The translations under genes were made by a program, and so were the position numbers. 64,000 nt of DNA from Kribbella sp. VKM Ac-2568 (lineage in GTDB: Bacteria > Actinomycetota > Actinomycetes > Propionibacteriales > Kribbellaceae): NCBI RefSeq assembly GCF_004345365.1, contig NZ_SLVF01000005.1, forward strand, positions 372,001-436,000, in the 5' to 3' direction. Below the pieces are notes generated by a model, which was not told the DNA's origin, searched no databases, and was given only the letters and a program-made list of their open reading frames with translations. How positions within the stretch are numbered: the stretch's first letter is position 1; the number at the start of each line of letters is the position of its first letter. Below are positions 43,233 to 52,049 of the stretch, in pieces.

Positions 43233-46031
43233 TTGGTTACGGGGTCAGGAGGTTCCCGCCGACACAGAGGCCCCGCAACGTTGCGGGGCCGGACCAGTGA
43301 GTTGCGCGTGCTCGCCCAGCTGGTCGAGGCTGTCGGGGCCGGCGAGAGCCGGGTACTGGTGGTCCGCGGTGAACCGGGCGTGGGCAAGACCGCCCTGCTC
43401 GATTACGTGGCCAGGCAGGCGCCGGGCTGCCAGGTGGCACGAGCAGTAGGCCTGCAGTCGGAGATGGAACTAGCCTTCGCCGGCCTGCATCAGCTGTGCG
43501 CGCCCATGCTGAACCGGCTGGTTCGTCTGCCCACGCCGCAGCGAGTGGCACTGCAAACCGCGTTCGGGCTCAGCACAGGACCGCCTCCGGACCGGTTCCT
43601 GGTGGGCCTGGCCGTCTTGAGCTTGCTGTCGGAAGTGGCCGGGGAGCGGCCGCTGCTTGGTCTGGTGGATGACCACCAATGGCTGGACAGCGCTTCCGCG
43701 CAGGCCTTGGAGTTCGCGGCCCGCCGGCTCGCGGCGGATCCGGTGGGTCTGGTCTTCGCGACCCGCGATCCCGGCGACGAGCTGGCAGCGTTTCCCAGCC
43801 TGGCCGTAGAGGGGCTGCAGGCGAGCGACGCGCGAGCGCTGCTGGACTCGGTCCTGGCCGGGCCGCTCGATGCCCGGGTCCGGGATGGGATCCTTGCCGA
43901 GACGCGGGGAAACCCGCTGGCTTTGCTCGAACTGCCCCGGGGATTGACGCCCGCGGAGCTGGCGGGTGGATTCGGATTGCCGGGTGCGCGGCGGCTGTCG
44001 GGCCGGATCGAGGAGAGTTTCCGCCGGCAGATCGAGGCGCTGCCGGACCAGACCCAGCGGCTGCTGCGATTGGCGGCAACCGATTCCTCCGGCGACCCGT
44101 TGCTTCTGTGGCGGGCCGCCGAACAACTCGGGATTCCGATCCAGGCGGGAGCGCAGGCGGTCGAGGCCGAGCTGATCGACTTCGGCGCTCAGGTGCGGTT
44201 CCGGCATCCGCTGGTGCGGTCAGCGGCCTACCGATCAGCCTCGAGCCAGGAGCGACACGAGGCGCACCGCACGCTGGCCGGGGTGACCGATCCGCATCTC
44301 GATCCCGACCGTCGCGCCTGGCACCTGGCCCAAGCCGCAACCAGCCCGGACGCGGCGGTAGCCGAGGAACTCGAGCGCTCGGCGGACCGGGCGCAGGCCC
44401 GCGGAGGCCTGGCCGCGGCGGCCGCGTTCCTGGAGCGCGCGGCGATGCTGACGCCCGACCCGGTCCGCCGGACGCAGCGGTTGCTCGCGGCTGCGCGTGC
44501 CAAGTCCGACGCCGGAGCACTGGACGCCGCCCTGGGGTTACTGCTCGCGGTCGAGGCCGGGACGATGGATGGACGGCAGGCAGCGGAGGTGGAACTGCTG
44601 CGCGGACAGATTGCCCTGGATCAACGGCGCGGCAGCGACGCCCAGCGGCTGCTGCTGAGTGCGGCCAGGCGCATTCAGACAGTGAGCATCGACCGGGCGC
44701 GCGCGGCGTACCTGGACGCCTTGGTGGCAGCGATCTGGGCCAGTGACCTGGGCAGCCCCAAGGTGCGAGAAGCGGCGGAGGCCGCGCGCAGCGCACCGCC
44801 CGGTCCCGCGCCACCGCGAGTACTCGACGTCCTGCTCGACGCCGTCGCGCTGCGTGTGACCGACGGCTACGCGGCGGCCGCCCCGGCGCTGACGCGGGCG
44901 CTCGACATGGCCCTCACGCTCGACGGCGGCCGTGGCGAATTCGACCGCTGGCTCCGGTTGGCCGGTGGCAGGATCAGCCAGATCATCGCCATGGAGGTGT
45001 GGGACTACGAGTCCTGGCACGCCTTGGCCGCCGCCCAGGTCCAGTTCTCTCGTAGCATGGGCGCGCTCATGCACTTGGCGTATGCGCTCAACTACTTGGC
45101 CCGGTCCCACATACTCGCCGGAAATTTGCTCACGGCCGAGCGCCTGATCGAAGAGGATCACCTGATCGCGGAGGCCACCGGAAACCCGCCGATCGCAGAC
45201 ACCGCGATGATGCTCGCGGCGTGGCGGGGTCAGGATCGAGAGGCGTCCGACCTGATCGGGGCGACCTCACGCGAGGCGGCGGCGAGGGGTGCGGACCGGC
45301 TGGTCAGCCTCGCGGCCTACGCGAGTGCGGTGCTCCACAACGGCTTCGGGCGTAGCGCCGAGGCGTACGCAGCCGCCTCGCGGGCCTTCGACCGCGAACC
45401 GATGGGATACGGGTCCCACATCGTGCCCGAGCTTGCCGAGGCTGCGGCCAGGACCGGCAACACCCAGGTCCTCATGGCCGCCCTGGAGTGGTTGTCCGAG
45501 CGCACCCGCGTCACGCCTAACGAGTGGGTGCAGGGCGTCGAAGCCCGGGTCCGCGCCCTCCTGAGCGACGGCGACGCGGCGGAACAGTACTATCGCGAGT
45601 CGATCGAGCGGCTGAGCCGGACGCGCGTCAGAACCCAACTGGCCCGCGCGCATCTGCTCTACGGCGAGTGGTTGCGCCGAGGCAACCGGCGGGGCGATGC
45701 GCGCGAGCAGCTGCGTACGGCGCACGAGATGCTGCAGGCGATGGGCGCCGAGGCATTCGCCGAGCGAGCCCGGATCGAGTTGCTCGCCGCGGGCCAGACA
45801 GTGCGCAAACGAGTTGACGAGACCAACCATGCACTGACCGCCCAGGAGTTCCAGGTGGCGCGGTTGGCCAGTGACGGCCTGTCCAACCCGGAGATCGGCG
45901 CCCGGCTGTTCATCAGCTCGCGGACGGTTCAGTACCACCTGCGCAAGGTATTCACCAAGCTCGACATCAGCTCCCGGACCCAGCTCCACCGAGTTCTCCC
46001 GAGCGACCCCGACCCGGTCTTGCCGCGTTAG
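43233..46031 (+). CDS. large ATP-binding LuxR-family regulator (LAL)
   Basis: The 932-residue protein opens with LRGRTSELRVLAQLVEAVGA, Walker A GEPGVGKT at about residue 50, and the Walker B-type block PLLGLVDDHQWLD. A long helical TPR-like middle follows, then a LuxR HTH at the C-terminus (LTAQEFQVARLASDGLSNPE, ARLFISSRTVQYHLRKVFTK). TTG at 43233 is the apparent start, since the conserved opening follows directly, but its ribosome site is weak and the 5' end includes a 22-base palindrome. It should be an ATP-dependent transcription activator for an unidentified target. It is 180 bases ahead of a second LAL gene on the same strand. Confidence 0.85.
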   Translation: MVTGSGGSRRHRGPATLRGRTSELRVLAQLVEAVGAGESRVLVVRGEPGVGKTALLDYVARQAPGCQVARAVGLQSEMELAFAGLHQLCAPMLNRLVRLPTPQRVALQTAFGLSTGPPPDRFLVGLAVLSLLSEVAGERPLLGLVDDHQWLDSASAQALEFAARRLAADPVGLVFATRDPGDELAAFPSLAVEGLQASDARALLDSVLAGPLDARVRDGILAETRGNPLALLELPRGLTPAELAGGFGLPGARRLSGRIEESFRRQIEALPDQTQRLLRLAATDSSGDPLLLWRAAEQLGIPIQAGAQAVEAELIDFGAQVRFRHPLVRSAAYRSASSQERHEAHRTLAGVTDPHLDPDRRAWHLAQAATSPDAAVAEELERSADRAQARGGLAAAAAFLERAAMLTPDPVRRTQRLLAAARAKSDAGALDAALGLLLAVEAGTMDGRQAAEVELLRGQIALDQRRGSDAQRLLLSAARRIQTVSIDRARAAYLDALVAAIWASDLGSPKVREAAEAARSAPPGPAPPRVLDVLLDAVALRVTDGYAAAAPALTRALDMALTLDGGRGEFDRWLRLAGGRISQIIAMEVWDYESWHALAAAQVQFSRSMGALMHLAYALNYLARSHILAGNLLTAERLIEEDHLIAEATGNPPIADTAMMLAAWRGQDREASDLIGATSREAAARGADRLVSLAAYASAVLHNGFGRSAEAYAAASRAFDREPMGYGSHIVPELAEAAARTGNTQVLMAALEWLSERTRVTPNEWVQGVEARVRALLSDGDAAEQYYRESIERLSRTRVRTQLARAHLLYGEWLRRGNRRGDAREQLRTAHEMLQAMGAEAFAERARIELLAAGQTVRKRVDETNHALTAQEFQVARLASDGLSNPEIGARLFISSRTVQYHLRKVFTKLDISSRTQLHRVLPSDPDPVLPR
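43269..43290. repeat. perfect 22-base palindrome at the LAL gene 5' end
   Basis: GGCCCCGCAACG followed by its complement gives an uninterrupted 22-base palindrome just inside the coding region. It could be an operator for a dimeric regulator, possibly autoregulation, or fold as a hairpin in the mRNA near the start. Confidence 0.6.
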
Positions 46032-46213
46032 CCGCCGGCCGGCCAGTCAACACTGGCCAGTCCGACTGTGCACGTGGCGGACTCGATCGCGGCCGCTCTT
46101 CGTAACGATGGAGGGACGGAGTCATCCGGGCTCCGGCAGGCAGGGCATCAGTCGATCCCGACATGACGACCTACTCGCCAGGAGTGCCGTGTCTAGGTAA
46201 GGAGTGAGTTCAG

Positions 46214-49015
46214 GTGCTGACCATTCCTTCGGGACGGCATTCCGCACACCGGCCCCACGGCCGGCAACGGGAGTGCGAGACGCTGGACAGGCTGATGGCC
46301 AACGTGTGGACAGGCGAGAGTCAGATGCTCGTGTTGCGTGGCGAGGAGGGAGTAGGCAAGAGCACGCTTCTTGCCTACCTCGCGGAGCGAGCGTCCGGCT
46401 GCCGTATCGTGCGAGCAGCAGGAGCCGAGTCGGAGCGGGAGCTCGCGTTCGCCGGATTGCACCAGCTGTGTGCGCCGATCCTGAGCGAGCTGCCGCAACT
46501 CCCCGACCCGCAACGGGATGCGCTCGTCACGGTGTTCGGTTTGCGCGCCGGTGATGCTCCTGATCGTCTCGTGATCGGCATGGCCGTGATGGGCCTGCTG
46601 TCCGCTGCGGCCGCGGAACGCCCGCTGGTCTGCATCCTGGACGATGCGCAATGGCTCGATGCCGCCTCGGCACAAATCCTGGGATTCGCGGCTCGTCGTC
46701 TCGTGGGGGAACCGGTCGCCGTCGCCATCGCGGTACGCGAGTCCAGCGATGGGCCGTGTGACGGCAGCGAAAGGCCGGACCTGAAAGGAATTCCCGAGCT
46801 TGTCGTCGGCGGGCTGGCCACCAGCGACGTCCACAGCCTGTTGGACTCGACCGTCATGGGCCCACTGGACGAGCGCGTGCGGGAACGGATCGCGGATGAA
46901 GCGGGAGGGAACCCTCTTGCCTTGAAGCAGACAATCAGTGGGCAGGGACCTGACCACCTGGCGGGAGGCTACGGGCTGCCGCGGATCACCCTCCCTGACC
47001 GGATGGTGGACCACTTCCGACAAAAGTACTTGCCGCTGCCGTCGGCGACGCGGCAACTAGTGCTGCTGGCTGCGGCGGAACCGACAGGAGACGCGGTCCT
47101 CCTGTGGCGGACCGCCGGCGAGCTCGGCATCACCTCTGGGGCGGCGGCCTCAGCTGTGACGACGCGGCTTGTCGAGTTCGACGGGCACGTACGGTTCTGC
47201 CATCCGCTCGTCCGGTCGGTTGTCTACGAGGCCGCCTCTCCACAGGAACGCCACGCCGTTCACCGAGCCCTCGCGGCTGCCATCGATCCCGGTACCGACG
47301 CTGACCGCCGCGCATGGCATCGTGCTCACGCTGCCTCCGATCTGGATGAGGAGGCTGCCGCTGAGCTGGAACGGACCGCTGACCAGGCCATGGCGCGAGG
47401 AGGCCTGCCAGCGTTGGCCGCCTTCCGCGCGCGTGCCGCCGAGTTGACCGCTGATCCAGGCTGCCGGGCACGGCGTACGCTGGCGGCGGCGGAGGCGAAG
47501 TACCAGGCAGGCGCGCTGCGAGCGGCGCGCCGACTGCTCGCCGTGGCGCAGGCAGGACCACTTGACGACCTGGCCAGGACTCAGGTGCTGTTCCTTGGCG
47601 CCCAACTGACGGCCCACAGCCATCCTGGCCCGGATACGCCGTCAGAGCTGCTCGAAGCGGCACAGCTCCTGGAGCCGGTCGAGCCCGATCTGGCGCGCGA
47701 AGCCTATTGCGAGGCTTTCGACACAGCGCTGGCGATCGGCGGCACAGGAGGCGGCGTCCTGGAGATCGCCCAAGCTGTGCAGGCAGCGCCGCCGATGCCG
47801 GGACCGCCGGACGGACCTGGCCTTCTGCTCGAGGGTCTCGCCGTTGTGACCAGCAAAGGACTCGCGGAAGGCGCGCCGCTGGTCAAGCGGGCACTCCGCA
47901 TCGTCCAAGATCAGGAGGCCGGCGCCGGCGAAGGAATCCGCTGGTTGCCACTCGCCTGCCGCGCGGCCCAGGAGGTCTGGGACGACAAGAGCTGGCATGC
48001 ACTGACAATGCGGCTGATTCAGCTCGCGCGCTCGATGGGTGCGCTGACCGTGCTGCCGCGGGCACTCCTGTCTGGCTCGATGATCCAACTGCTTGCCGGG
48101 GGATGTGAAGCGGCCATCCCGATGGCCCGGGAGGCTGAGGCGGTCGGGATCGCTACGGGTTGCCCGCTGGGGCCGTACGGCCGTCTGCCGCTTGCCGCCT
48201 GGAAGGGCCACGACATCGAGACCTCCAGATTGATCGCCGACGCGATGATCGGGGTGCCGGCGTGCGGCGAAGGACGGTGGCGGACCGCGCCATACTGGGC
48301 GGCGGCGGTCCTCAACAATGGACTGGGACGGTATGAGGACGCCCTGGCCGCAGCCACCCGTGGCTGCGAACGACACGAGGAGTTGGGCCTCGCCACCTGG
48401 TCCTTGGTCGAGCTGATAGAGGCAGCTGTCCGGGCCGGAGCACCGCAGCAGGCTACTCATGCTCTCAAGCGGCTTCAGGCAAGGACAGAGGCCAGCTCCA
48501 CCGATTGGGCGCTCGGGATCGAGGCGCGTTCGCGGGCCCTCGTGAGCGGAGGTGAGGCTGCCGAGAGCCTGTACCTGACCGCGATCGACAAACTGGGCCG
48601 CACCCTCGTCCGAGTAGATCTGGGCCGTGTCCACCTCCTCTATGGCGAATGGCTACGGCGGCAGGGCCGCCGCGTCGACGCCCGGATACATCTACGGACC
48701 GCCCACGAGATGCTCGTCGAGCTCGGGATCGAGGGCTTCGCCAGACGTGCAGGCCGCGAACTGGAGGCGACGGGGGCAACGGTGCGCAAGCGGGCAACCG
48801 TGGCGGACGACCTGCTCACCGCGCAGGAGGCGCAGATCGCCTGGATGGCACGTGAAGGACGGACGAACGCAGAGATCAGTGTCGAGCTGTTCCTCAGTCC
48901 ACGCACTGTCGAGTGGCACCTGCACAAGGTGTTCACGAAGTTGGGCATCACCTCTCGCAGACAACTCATCCAGGCGTTGGTGCCGGCCATCGCGCGCCAA
49001 GCGCAACTGGCCTAG
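46214..49015 (+). CDS. large ATP-binding LuxR-family regulator (LAL)
   Basis: AAGGAG lies nine bases before the GTG at 46214. The 933-residue product has RQRECETLDRLMANVWTGES, Walker A GEEGVGKS, Walker B-type CILDDAQWLD, a helical TPR-like region and a C-terminal LuxR HTH (LTAQEAQIAWMAREGRTNAE, ISVELFLSPRTVEWHLHKVF). It is clearly paralogous to its left neighbour and to the regulator at 22251-25322. The following VOC gene is on the same strand and may be a target or cotranscribed, which is inference. Confidence 0.87.
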   Translation: MLTIPSGRHSAHRPHGRQRECETLDRLMANVWTGESQMLVLRGEEGVGKSTLLAYLAERASGCRIVRAAGAESERELAFAGLHQLCAPILSELPQLPDPQRDALVTVFGLRAGDAPDRLVIGMAVMGLLSAAAAERPLVCILDDAQWLDAASAQILGFAARRLVGEPVAVAIAVRESSDGPCDGSERPDLKGIPELVVGGLATSDVHSLLDSTVMGPLDERVRERIADEAGGNPLALKQTISGQGPDHLAGGYGLPRITLPDRMVDHFRQKYLPLPSATRQLVLLAAAEPTGDAVLLWRTAGELGITSGAAASAVTTRLVEFDGHVRFCHPLVRSVVYEAASPQERHAVHRALAAAIDPGTDADRRAWHRAHAASDLDEEAAAELERTADQAMARGGLPALAAFRARAAELTADPGCRARRTLAAAEAKYQAGALRAARRLLAVAQAGPLDDLARTQVLFLGAQLTAHSHPGPDTPSELLEAAQLLEPVEPDLAREAYCEAFDTALAIGGTGGGVLEIAQAVQAAPPMPGPPDGPGLLLEGLAVVTSKGLAEGAPLVKRALRIVQDQEAGAGEGIRWLPLACRAAQEVWDDKSWHALTMRLIQLARSMGALTVLPRALLSGSMIQLLAGGCEAAIPMAREAEAVGIATGCPLGPYGRLPLAAWKGHDIETSRLIADAMIGVPACGEGRWRTAPYWAAAVLNNGLGRYEDALAAATRGCERHEELGLATWSLVELIEAAVRAGAPQQATHALKRLQARTEASSTDWALGIEARSRALVSGGEAAESLYLTAIDKLGRTLVRVDLGRVHLLYGEWLRRQGRRVDARIHLRTAHEMLVELGIEGFARRAGRELEATGATVRKRATVADDLLTAQEAQIAWMAREGRTNAEISVELFLSPRTVEWHLHKVFTKLGITSRRQLIQALVPAIARQAQLA

Positions 49016-49114
49016 CCCTTCGACCCGGGGGTGGACTGGGGGTTCCCCGGGCGCGACCGATGCGTCCCGGCGATGAGACTTCTGGCTACCGACAACCGGC
49101 CACTGGAGGTCTTC

Positions 49115-49627
49115 ATGAGCAGCGCTCAGGTGAGCAACCAGAGCGAGACGACATCGACCCGGGCCACCGGCGTCCAATTCAGGCTCGAGGTCGTCGTCAT
49201 CCCCGTCGCCGACTACGACCGTGCCAAGAGCTTCTACGTCGGCCTGGGATGGCGCGTCGACGTCGATCTGGATCTCGACAACGGCTACCGAATGATGCAC
49301 CTGACCCCGCCGGGATCCCACGTCTCGATCGTCTTCGGTACGGCGGTTACCGCGGCCCAACCTGGCTCGTTCGACGGCCTGCTCCTGGCAGTGGACGACA
49401 TCGAGGTGGCCCGAGACGAACTCCTCTCGCGTGGTGTCGACGTGAGCGAGGTGTTCCATGACAGCGGCGGCAGCCTCGGCGGCGGTTTCCGCATCGGCAA
49501 CGAGGGACGCGCACCGGGGCATGACCCGGAGGGTCGCTCGTACGCGTCGTACGCCTCCTTCCACGACACCGAGGGCAACCGTTGGCTGCTGCAGGAGATC
49601 ACCGAACGTTTGCCAGGCCGAGTCTGA
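49115..49627 (+). CDS. VOC-superfamily (glyoxalase/bleomycin-resistance-like) protein
   Basis: CTGGAGG precedes the ATG at 49115; the longer open frame upstream lacks family features. The 170-residue product has paired beta-alpha-beta-beta-beta modules (FRLEVVVIPVADYDRAKSFY, LGWRVDVDL, HLTPPGSHVSIVFG; then DGLLLAVDDIEVARDELLSR, SYASFHDTEGNRWLLQEITE). Metal ligands of the VOC fold would be the usual His/Glu positions, with a clear terminal Glu in LLQEI. The substrate is unknown. The next gene starts 35 bases later, so the two probably form one operon. Confidence 0.82.
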   Translation: MSSAQVSNQSETTSTRATGVQFRLEVVVIPVADYDRAKSFYVGLGWRVDVDLDLDNGYRMMHLTPPGSHVSIVFGTAVTAAQPGSFDGLLLAVDDIEVARDELLSRGVDVSEVFHDSGGSLGGGFRIGNEGRAPGHDPEGRSYASYASFHDTEGNRWLLQEITERLPGRV

Positions 49628-49661
49628 TGCAGGTTCCCGGCCAAGAGAAGGAGCGTTTGAG

Positions 49662-49874
49662 ATGGACGTGGCGTCCCTGGCGGACCTGCTGCACGAAACC
49701 GCCGAACATCACGACACATTCGAGAAGAAAGCACCTCCGCACGACTGGTGGGACTGGTACGCGGCCTACATGCAGGCGCGCCAGGAAGGCGTTACCCCGG
49801 AGCAAGCCTCCGCGGCCGCCGACCGCTACATGGCCGAGGTCAAGCACGTCGTCACACCGGTTGACCGGACCTGA
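49662..49874 (+). CDS. small conserved protein downstream of VOC gene
   Basis: AGAAGGAG lies eight bases before the ATG at 49662. The 70-residue acidic, aromatic-rich product (LADLLHETAEHHDTFEKKAP, PHDWWDWYAAYMQARQEGVT, PEQASAAADRYMAEVKHVV) looks like a small helical protein. Such proteins commonly accompany VOC genes in actinobacteria in my recollection. The biochemical role is unknown. It converges with the truncated MBL gene, overlapping it by 23 bases. Confidence 0.7.
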   Translation: MDVASLADLLHETAEHHDTFEKKAPPHDWWDWYAAYMQARQEGVTPEQASAAADRYMAEVKHVVTPVDRT

Positions 49875-50397
49875 GGCGACCCGGAGGTGGGGTCAGGGCC
49901 TTCCACGGGTGCAGGCGGCCAGCCGAAACGGCCAGGCGTGGTGGCCTGAAGCTGTTGCCCTCGCTGTGGTTGGGACCGGGGTATTCCAGCCGCAAAGTGT
50001 GGTCTCCGGCGTCGATGGTGATCGCGTCGTCGAAGATCTCCGTGGCCGGCGGCCGGTGAGGGTCGGCCAGCAGTTCCAGCCGCTGGGCCGTGGCGCGCTG
50101 GGCGTAGCGGGGGGCTCGCTCGGGATAGATCGACATGGCGCCGACGTGGTCGGAGTGGTGATGGCTGTAGACCACGTGCGTGACCGGCTTCTTGGTGACG
50201 CGGTCGATGGCGCGCAGGATGTTGTTCCCGAGCGTCGGTGGGGCGTCGATGGCGATCACGCCCTCGTCGGTGACGACGAACATGTTCTGGTAGCTGCCGT
50301 CGCCCAACCAGAAGATGCCGTCGGCGATCTCGTCCATCACGTACCCCGCCGCCGAGCTGGAGAGCCGGCACGCGGACTGGGCGGGGGCCGAGTTCAC
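49852..50397 (-). pseudogene. MBL-fold metallo-hydrolase, C-terminally truncated
   Basis: The product has the start of a metallo-beta-lactamase fold (IADGIFWLGDGSYQNMFVVT, VIAIDAPPTLGNNILRAIDR) and the metal-binding HHHSDH motif, then LRLEYPGPNHSEGNS with the third ligand His. After that the sequence turns into unrelated FRPPRLAVSAGRLHPWKALT and ends, so the last third of the fold with the remaining ligands is lost. The start is uncertain; ATG 50337 is also possible. The 3' break lies where it meets the small gene on the other strand. Confidence 0.6.
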
Positions 50398-50456
50398 GGC
50401 CGAGTCCCGGTCGCACGTGTCGGTCTACCGCCTGCTCTAGTACCCCACAAGGGCGG

Positions 50457-50819
50457 TCAGGCGAGGCGCGAGACCTGGTAGTGGGTGATCAGCCAGCCTT
50501 CGGGAGTACTGCGGACGATCAGGCTCAGGTAGACGAACACGGTGGGCCTGTCGAGGAAGCTGAAGTCGACGGTCAGGTAGCCGAGGATCAGGTCGTCGGC
50601 CAGGCGCCTGGTCTCGCGGATGTCGTAGTGGGCGGTCATGCCGATCGGCTGGATGTCGTAGTACGCGGCGACGCCCTCCGGGCCGATGCTGTATGGGTGC
50701 AGGCCCTGGAAGATCGCGTCGTCGGTGAAGTACGAGGCGACGAGCTTCGGGTCATGGGCGTCGACGGCGGACTTCCACTGGTCGACAACGGTGCGCAGGA
50801 TCTCGGTTTCAGTAGTCAT
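50457..50819 (-). CDS. SnoaL/NTF2-like protein
   Basis: From the ATG at 50819 the 120-residue product has the cone-shaped NTF2 fold pattern: an N-terminal helix (TEILRTVVDQWKSAVDAHDP), YFTDDAIFQGLHPYSIGPEG, and a final set of strands (YLTVDFSFLDRPTVFVYLSL, EGWLITHYQVSRLA). Such proteins bind or isomerise small hydrophobic compounds, and the ligand is unknown. GAAGAAGAAC serves as the ribosome site. The gene lies in a leftward group with an MFS stump, an SDR and a Tat-exported hydrolase. Confidence 0.75.
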   Translation of the reverse strand: MTTETEILRTVVDQWKSAVDAHDPKLVASYFTDDAIFQGLHPYSIGPEGVAAYYDIQPIGMTAHYDIRETRRLADDLILGYLTVDFSFLDRPTVFVYLSLIVRSTPEGWLITHYQVSRLA

Positions 50820-50864
50820 GTTCTTCTTCCATTCGGTGGTGGTAGTTGCCTTGGACCCGGCTGG

Positions 50865-51111
50865 GTAGCGGTCCGAGGTGGTGCGGGAATCGGTGTCGCA
50901 GGACGCCGATGGCGGCCGCCGCACCGACGAGATAGCCGACGTAGTTGGCCGTGGCGAGGGTCGCGCCGAGCCGCGCCGGCAGCCCGGCCTGTGCGTGCAT
51001 CAAGGGGAGGATCGGGGTGTAGGCGAACCTCCCGACGCCCATGCCGGCGGCCAGGGCCGCGGCCCCGTGGCCCGCGGTACGCCACGGGTGCGCCGATGGT
51101 ACGGCGGTCAT
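50865..51111 (-). pseudogene. YbfB/YjiJ-type MFS transporter, N-terminal stump
   Basis: From the ATG at 51111 the sequence reads HGAAALAAGMGVGRFAYTPI, then LPLMHAQAGL and ATLATANYVGYLVGAAAAIG. These are the first two membrane segments of a YbfB-type major-facilitator protein. After roughly 80 codons it breaks and runs into the leader of the SnoaL-like gene, so most of the transporter is deleted. Confidence 0.65.
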
Positions 51112-51166
51112 CACTTGCCCTTCTGGTGATGGACCGGGCGGGCGTTGACCGCCCGCCCGGGTGGGG

Positions 51167-51874
51167 TCAGTGGCCCGCGCTCTGGCCGCCGTCGACGTGC
51201 AGGATCTCGCCGGTGACGAACGGGGCGTTCTCCAGGTAGGTGATCGCGTCCACGACGTCACTGATGTCGCCCATCCGGCCGACCGGGTGCAGTCCGGCGA
51301 GGGCATCGTGGGTCTCCGCCGGGTGCATCGGCGTCCGGATGATGCCGAGGGCAACGGTGTTGACCCGGATGCCGCGGGCGGCGTACTCGATCGCAAGGGA
51401 CTTGGTGACCGCGTTCAGGCCGCCCTTGGTGAGGGAGGCCAGCGCCGACGGCACGTTCGTGCTGGCGTGGTCGACCAGGCTGGTCGAGACGTTCACCAGG
51501 TGCCCGCCGCCGGTGGCGAGCATCGCGGCGACGGCGTGCTGCGAGACCTCGAAGAACCCGCGCAGGTTCACGCCGGTCACCAGGTCGAAGTCCTCGTCGG
51601 TGTAGTCGGTGAAGGGCTTGGCGACGAAGACGCCCGCGTTGTTGATCAGGGTGTCGATCCGGCCGAACTCCGCCAGGCCGGCCTCGATGACGCGGGTGCC
51701 GGCACCCGGCTCCGAGATGTCACCCGGCACGGTGAGTACCAGCGGGTCGTCGGACGGCGTGATGGAACGGGAGTTCGCGACGACCGCGTAGCCGAGCTTG
51801 CGGTAGGCGGTCACCAGGGCCTCGCCGATTCCTTGGGATGCGCCCGTGATCACGGCGACTTTCTGCGTACTCAT
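51167..51874 (-). CDS. short-chain dehydrogenase/reductase with altered active site
   Basis: The 235-residue Rossmann protein has TGASQGIG (nucleotide binding), INNAG, and the C-terminal HVDGG block. The catalytic Ser region is NVSTS and Lys is present (SLTKGG, Lys150), but the Tyr of the YxxxK motif is Ala146. It therefore should not work as a standard dehydrogenase, or uses another acid. The ATG at 51874 lacks a strong ribosome site. It lies between the MFS stump and the alpha/beta hydrolase gene on the same strand. Confidence 0.82.
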   Translation of the reverse strand: MSTQKVAVITGASQGIGEALVTAYRKLGYAVVANSRSITPSDDPLVLTVPGDISEPGAGTRVIEAGLAEFGRIDTLINNAGVFVAKPFTDYTDEDFDLVTGVNLRGFFEVSQHAVAAMLATGGGHLVNVSTSLVDHASTNVPSALASLTKGGLNAVTKSLAIEYAARGIRVNTVALGIIRTPMHPAETHDALAGLHPVGRMGDISDVVDAITYLENAPFVTGEILHVDGGQSAGH

Positions 51875-51974
51875 TCGTTGCTGCCTGCTCTCTGCTGGAA
51901 GGTGGCCGGCCTCCGGTTCTGGAGACCATGGATTGAGAGTTGCTCGGGCGCCGGGCTTTCAGAACGACCGAGTT

Positions 51975-52010
51975 GCGGCCGAGTGGCTCGGAGTTGAGCC
52001 ACTCGGCCGC
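51975..52010 (-). terminator. strong 15-base-pair hairpin after the alpha/beta hydrolase gene
   Basis: GCGGCCGAGTGGCTC at 51975-51989 and its exact complement at 51996-52010 enclose a 6-base loop. It lies 40 bases downstream of the hydrolase stop (52050) and 100 bases before the SDR start, in the right place for a factor-independent or attenuating terminator. There is no T-run. Confidence 0.6.
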
Positions 52011-52049
52011 CCCACCGATCAAGGGCATAGGCACACGAGACACGGTCAG

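Noticed and set aside
51975..52043. Minus-strand wording GGAAEWLNSEPLG resembling the start of the thioredoxin-like protein at 57205-57414
   Set aside because: The match lies almost entirely within the 15-base hairpin after the alpha/beta hydrolase gene and breaks off at once; the hairpin explains the sequence better than a gene fragment.
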